A DNA stretch of 14,684 nucleotides from an uncultured Streptococcus sp. (GTDB lineage: Bacteria > Bacillota > Bacilli > Lactobacillales > Streptococcaceae). The stretch spans positions 1 to 14,684 of the forward strand of contig CAJZGQ010000016.1 in the NCBI GenBank assembly GCA_916048115.1, given 5' to 3'. Of this stretch, positions 14,301-14,684 are shown piece after piece (within the stretch, counting starts at the first letter, position 1; each line of letters starts with the position of its first letter). The notes below the pieces were generated by a model, which was not told the origin of the DNA, searched no databases, and saw nothing but the letters and a program-made list of their open reading frames with translations. The position numbers were made by a program, and so were the translations under genes.

Positions 14301-14476
14301 GAGGCTGGGACAAAAGTCCTAGCCTCTCAATTATTTTTGGATTGTCGAGCAAGACGCAGTGGTTGAGTGGGCTCTAGTACGCTGATTTCATCAGCTTTTA
14401 CAGCCCTACTCAACTGTGCGGAGGTGGGACGACGAAATCGAATTTTAACGAATTACCGATTTCTGTCCCACTCTCT
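14301..14476 (+). repeat. 176-bp three-stem-loop repeat, copy C
   Basis: Full copy in the same orientation as copy B and the same length. It differs at four positions: one in the linker, one in an internal loop, and one each in the loops of stem-loops 2 and 3. Its right end is 11 nt beyond the pta stop codon, so pta reads into stem-loop 3 (14421-14476). Stem-loop 1 is at 14301-14326 and stem-loop 2 at about 14355-14420. It separates pta from mutY and probably prevents read-through into the mutY promoter. Confidence 0.93.
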
Positions 14477-14487
14477 AAATGCATTAC

Positions 14488-14684
14488 TTATTGTTCTACA
14501 GCTTGAGCTGCTGTAATCAAGGTTAATTTGTAAACGTCATCTGCATTACATCCACGAGAAAGGTCGTTGACAGGTTTGTTCAACCCTTGCAAAACTGGAC
14601 CTACCGCCGCAAAGCCACCAAGACGTTCTGCCATCTTGTATCCAATGTTACCTGCCTCAATACCTGGGAAGATAAAGACATTGG
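14488..14684 (-). CDS. pta: Phosphate acetyltransferase, C-terminal part (5' end beyond window)
   Basis: The last 64 codons and the stop codon of a minus-strand gene are present. The translation reads [20 protein letters not shown], then [20 protein letters not shown], then [13 protein letters not shown] and ends in AAQAVEQ. These are the conserved C-terminal motifs of Pta ([22 protein letters not shown]). The enzyme converts acetyl-CoA and phosphate to acetyl phosphate and CoA in the mixed-acid/acetate pathway and supplies acetyl phosphate for ATP formation. The start, promoter and any upstream operon partners lie outside the window. The gene ends 11 nt before the structured repeat that probably terminates it. 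Confidence 0.95.
   Translation of the reverse strand, partial: NVFIFPGIEAGNIGYKMAERLGGFAAVGPVLQGLNKPVNDLSRGCNADDVYKLTLITAAQAVEQ

Noticed and set aside
1..14684. CRISPR array, tRNA, rRNA or integrase/transposase gene
   Set aside because: I looked for regularly spaced short repeats, cloverleaf-like segments and transposase motifs on both strands and saw none; the only repeat family is the 176-bp element.

Overview
The window looks like chromosomal DNA of an oral Streptococcus, most likely of the mitis/sanguinis group. The evidence is moderate-to-low G+C, compact genes with AGGAGG-type ribosome sites and extended -10 promoters, a MutY with no cysteines, stand-alone CoaB and CoaC genes beside fhs, a pgm/bta pair, and a pta C-terminus of streptococcal type. 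Assignment to a species is not possible from the sequence alone.

Layout, left to right. Positions 1-96 hold the clipped end of an interspersed structured repeat. Next come an extracytoplasmic thiol-redox pair on the minus strand (ccdA then a TlpA-like lipoprotein, 99-1398), a branched-chain amino acid transporter (brnQ, minus) and a divergent DUF218/YdcF-like membrane protein (plus). These are followed by a GNAT acetyltransferase (minus), divergent from a MATE-family exporter (plus), and then fhs (formate-tetrahydrofolate ligase, minus). Divergent from fhs is a three-gene coenzyme A operon on the plus strand: coaB, coaC and an ECF S component that is probably the pantothenate-specific subunit. 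Then pgm (plus), a second full repeat copy, a small bta-type thioredoxin (plus), an AT-rich orphan membrane protein (minus), the cysteine-free mutY (minus), a third repeat copy, and the 3' end of pta (minus), cut by the window edge.

Functional themes are core metabolism (one-carbon units, CoA, glucose-1-phosphate, acetyl phosphate), nutrient uptake, two separate thioredoxin-fold systems, and base-excision repair. Transcription units are cleanly separated by five strong intrinsic terminators, several of them bidirectional between convergent genes.

The least ordinary signals are: (1) a 176-bp repeat with three stem-loops and imperfect terminal inverted repeats, present three times, always against the 3' end of a gene, with every difference between copies outside the predicted stems; (2) three genes (the MATE gene, coaB, mutY) whose -10 box ends exactly 6 nt before the ATG with no usable Shine-Dalgarno, suggesting leaderless mRNAs; (3) a near-consensus CodY box on the pgm promoter and PurBox-like sites upstream of fhs; (4) an AT-rich four-helix membrane protein of unknown function inside a segment bounded by two direct copies of the repeat. 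No mobile-element protein, CRISPR array, tRNA or rRNA was seen.
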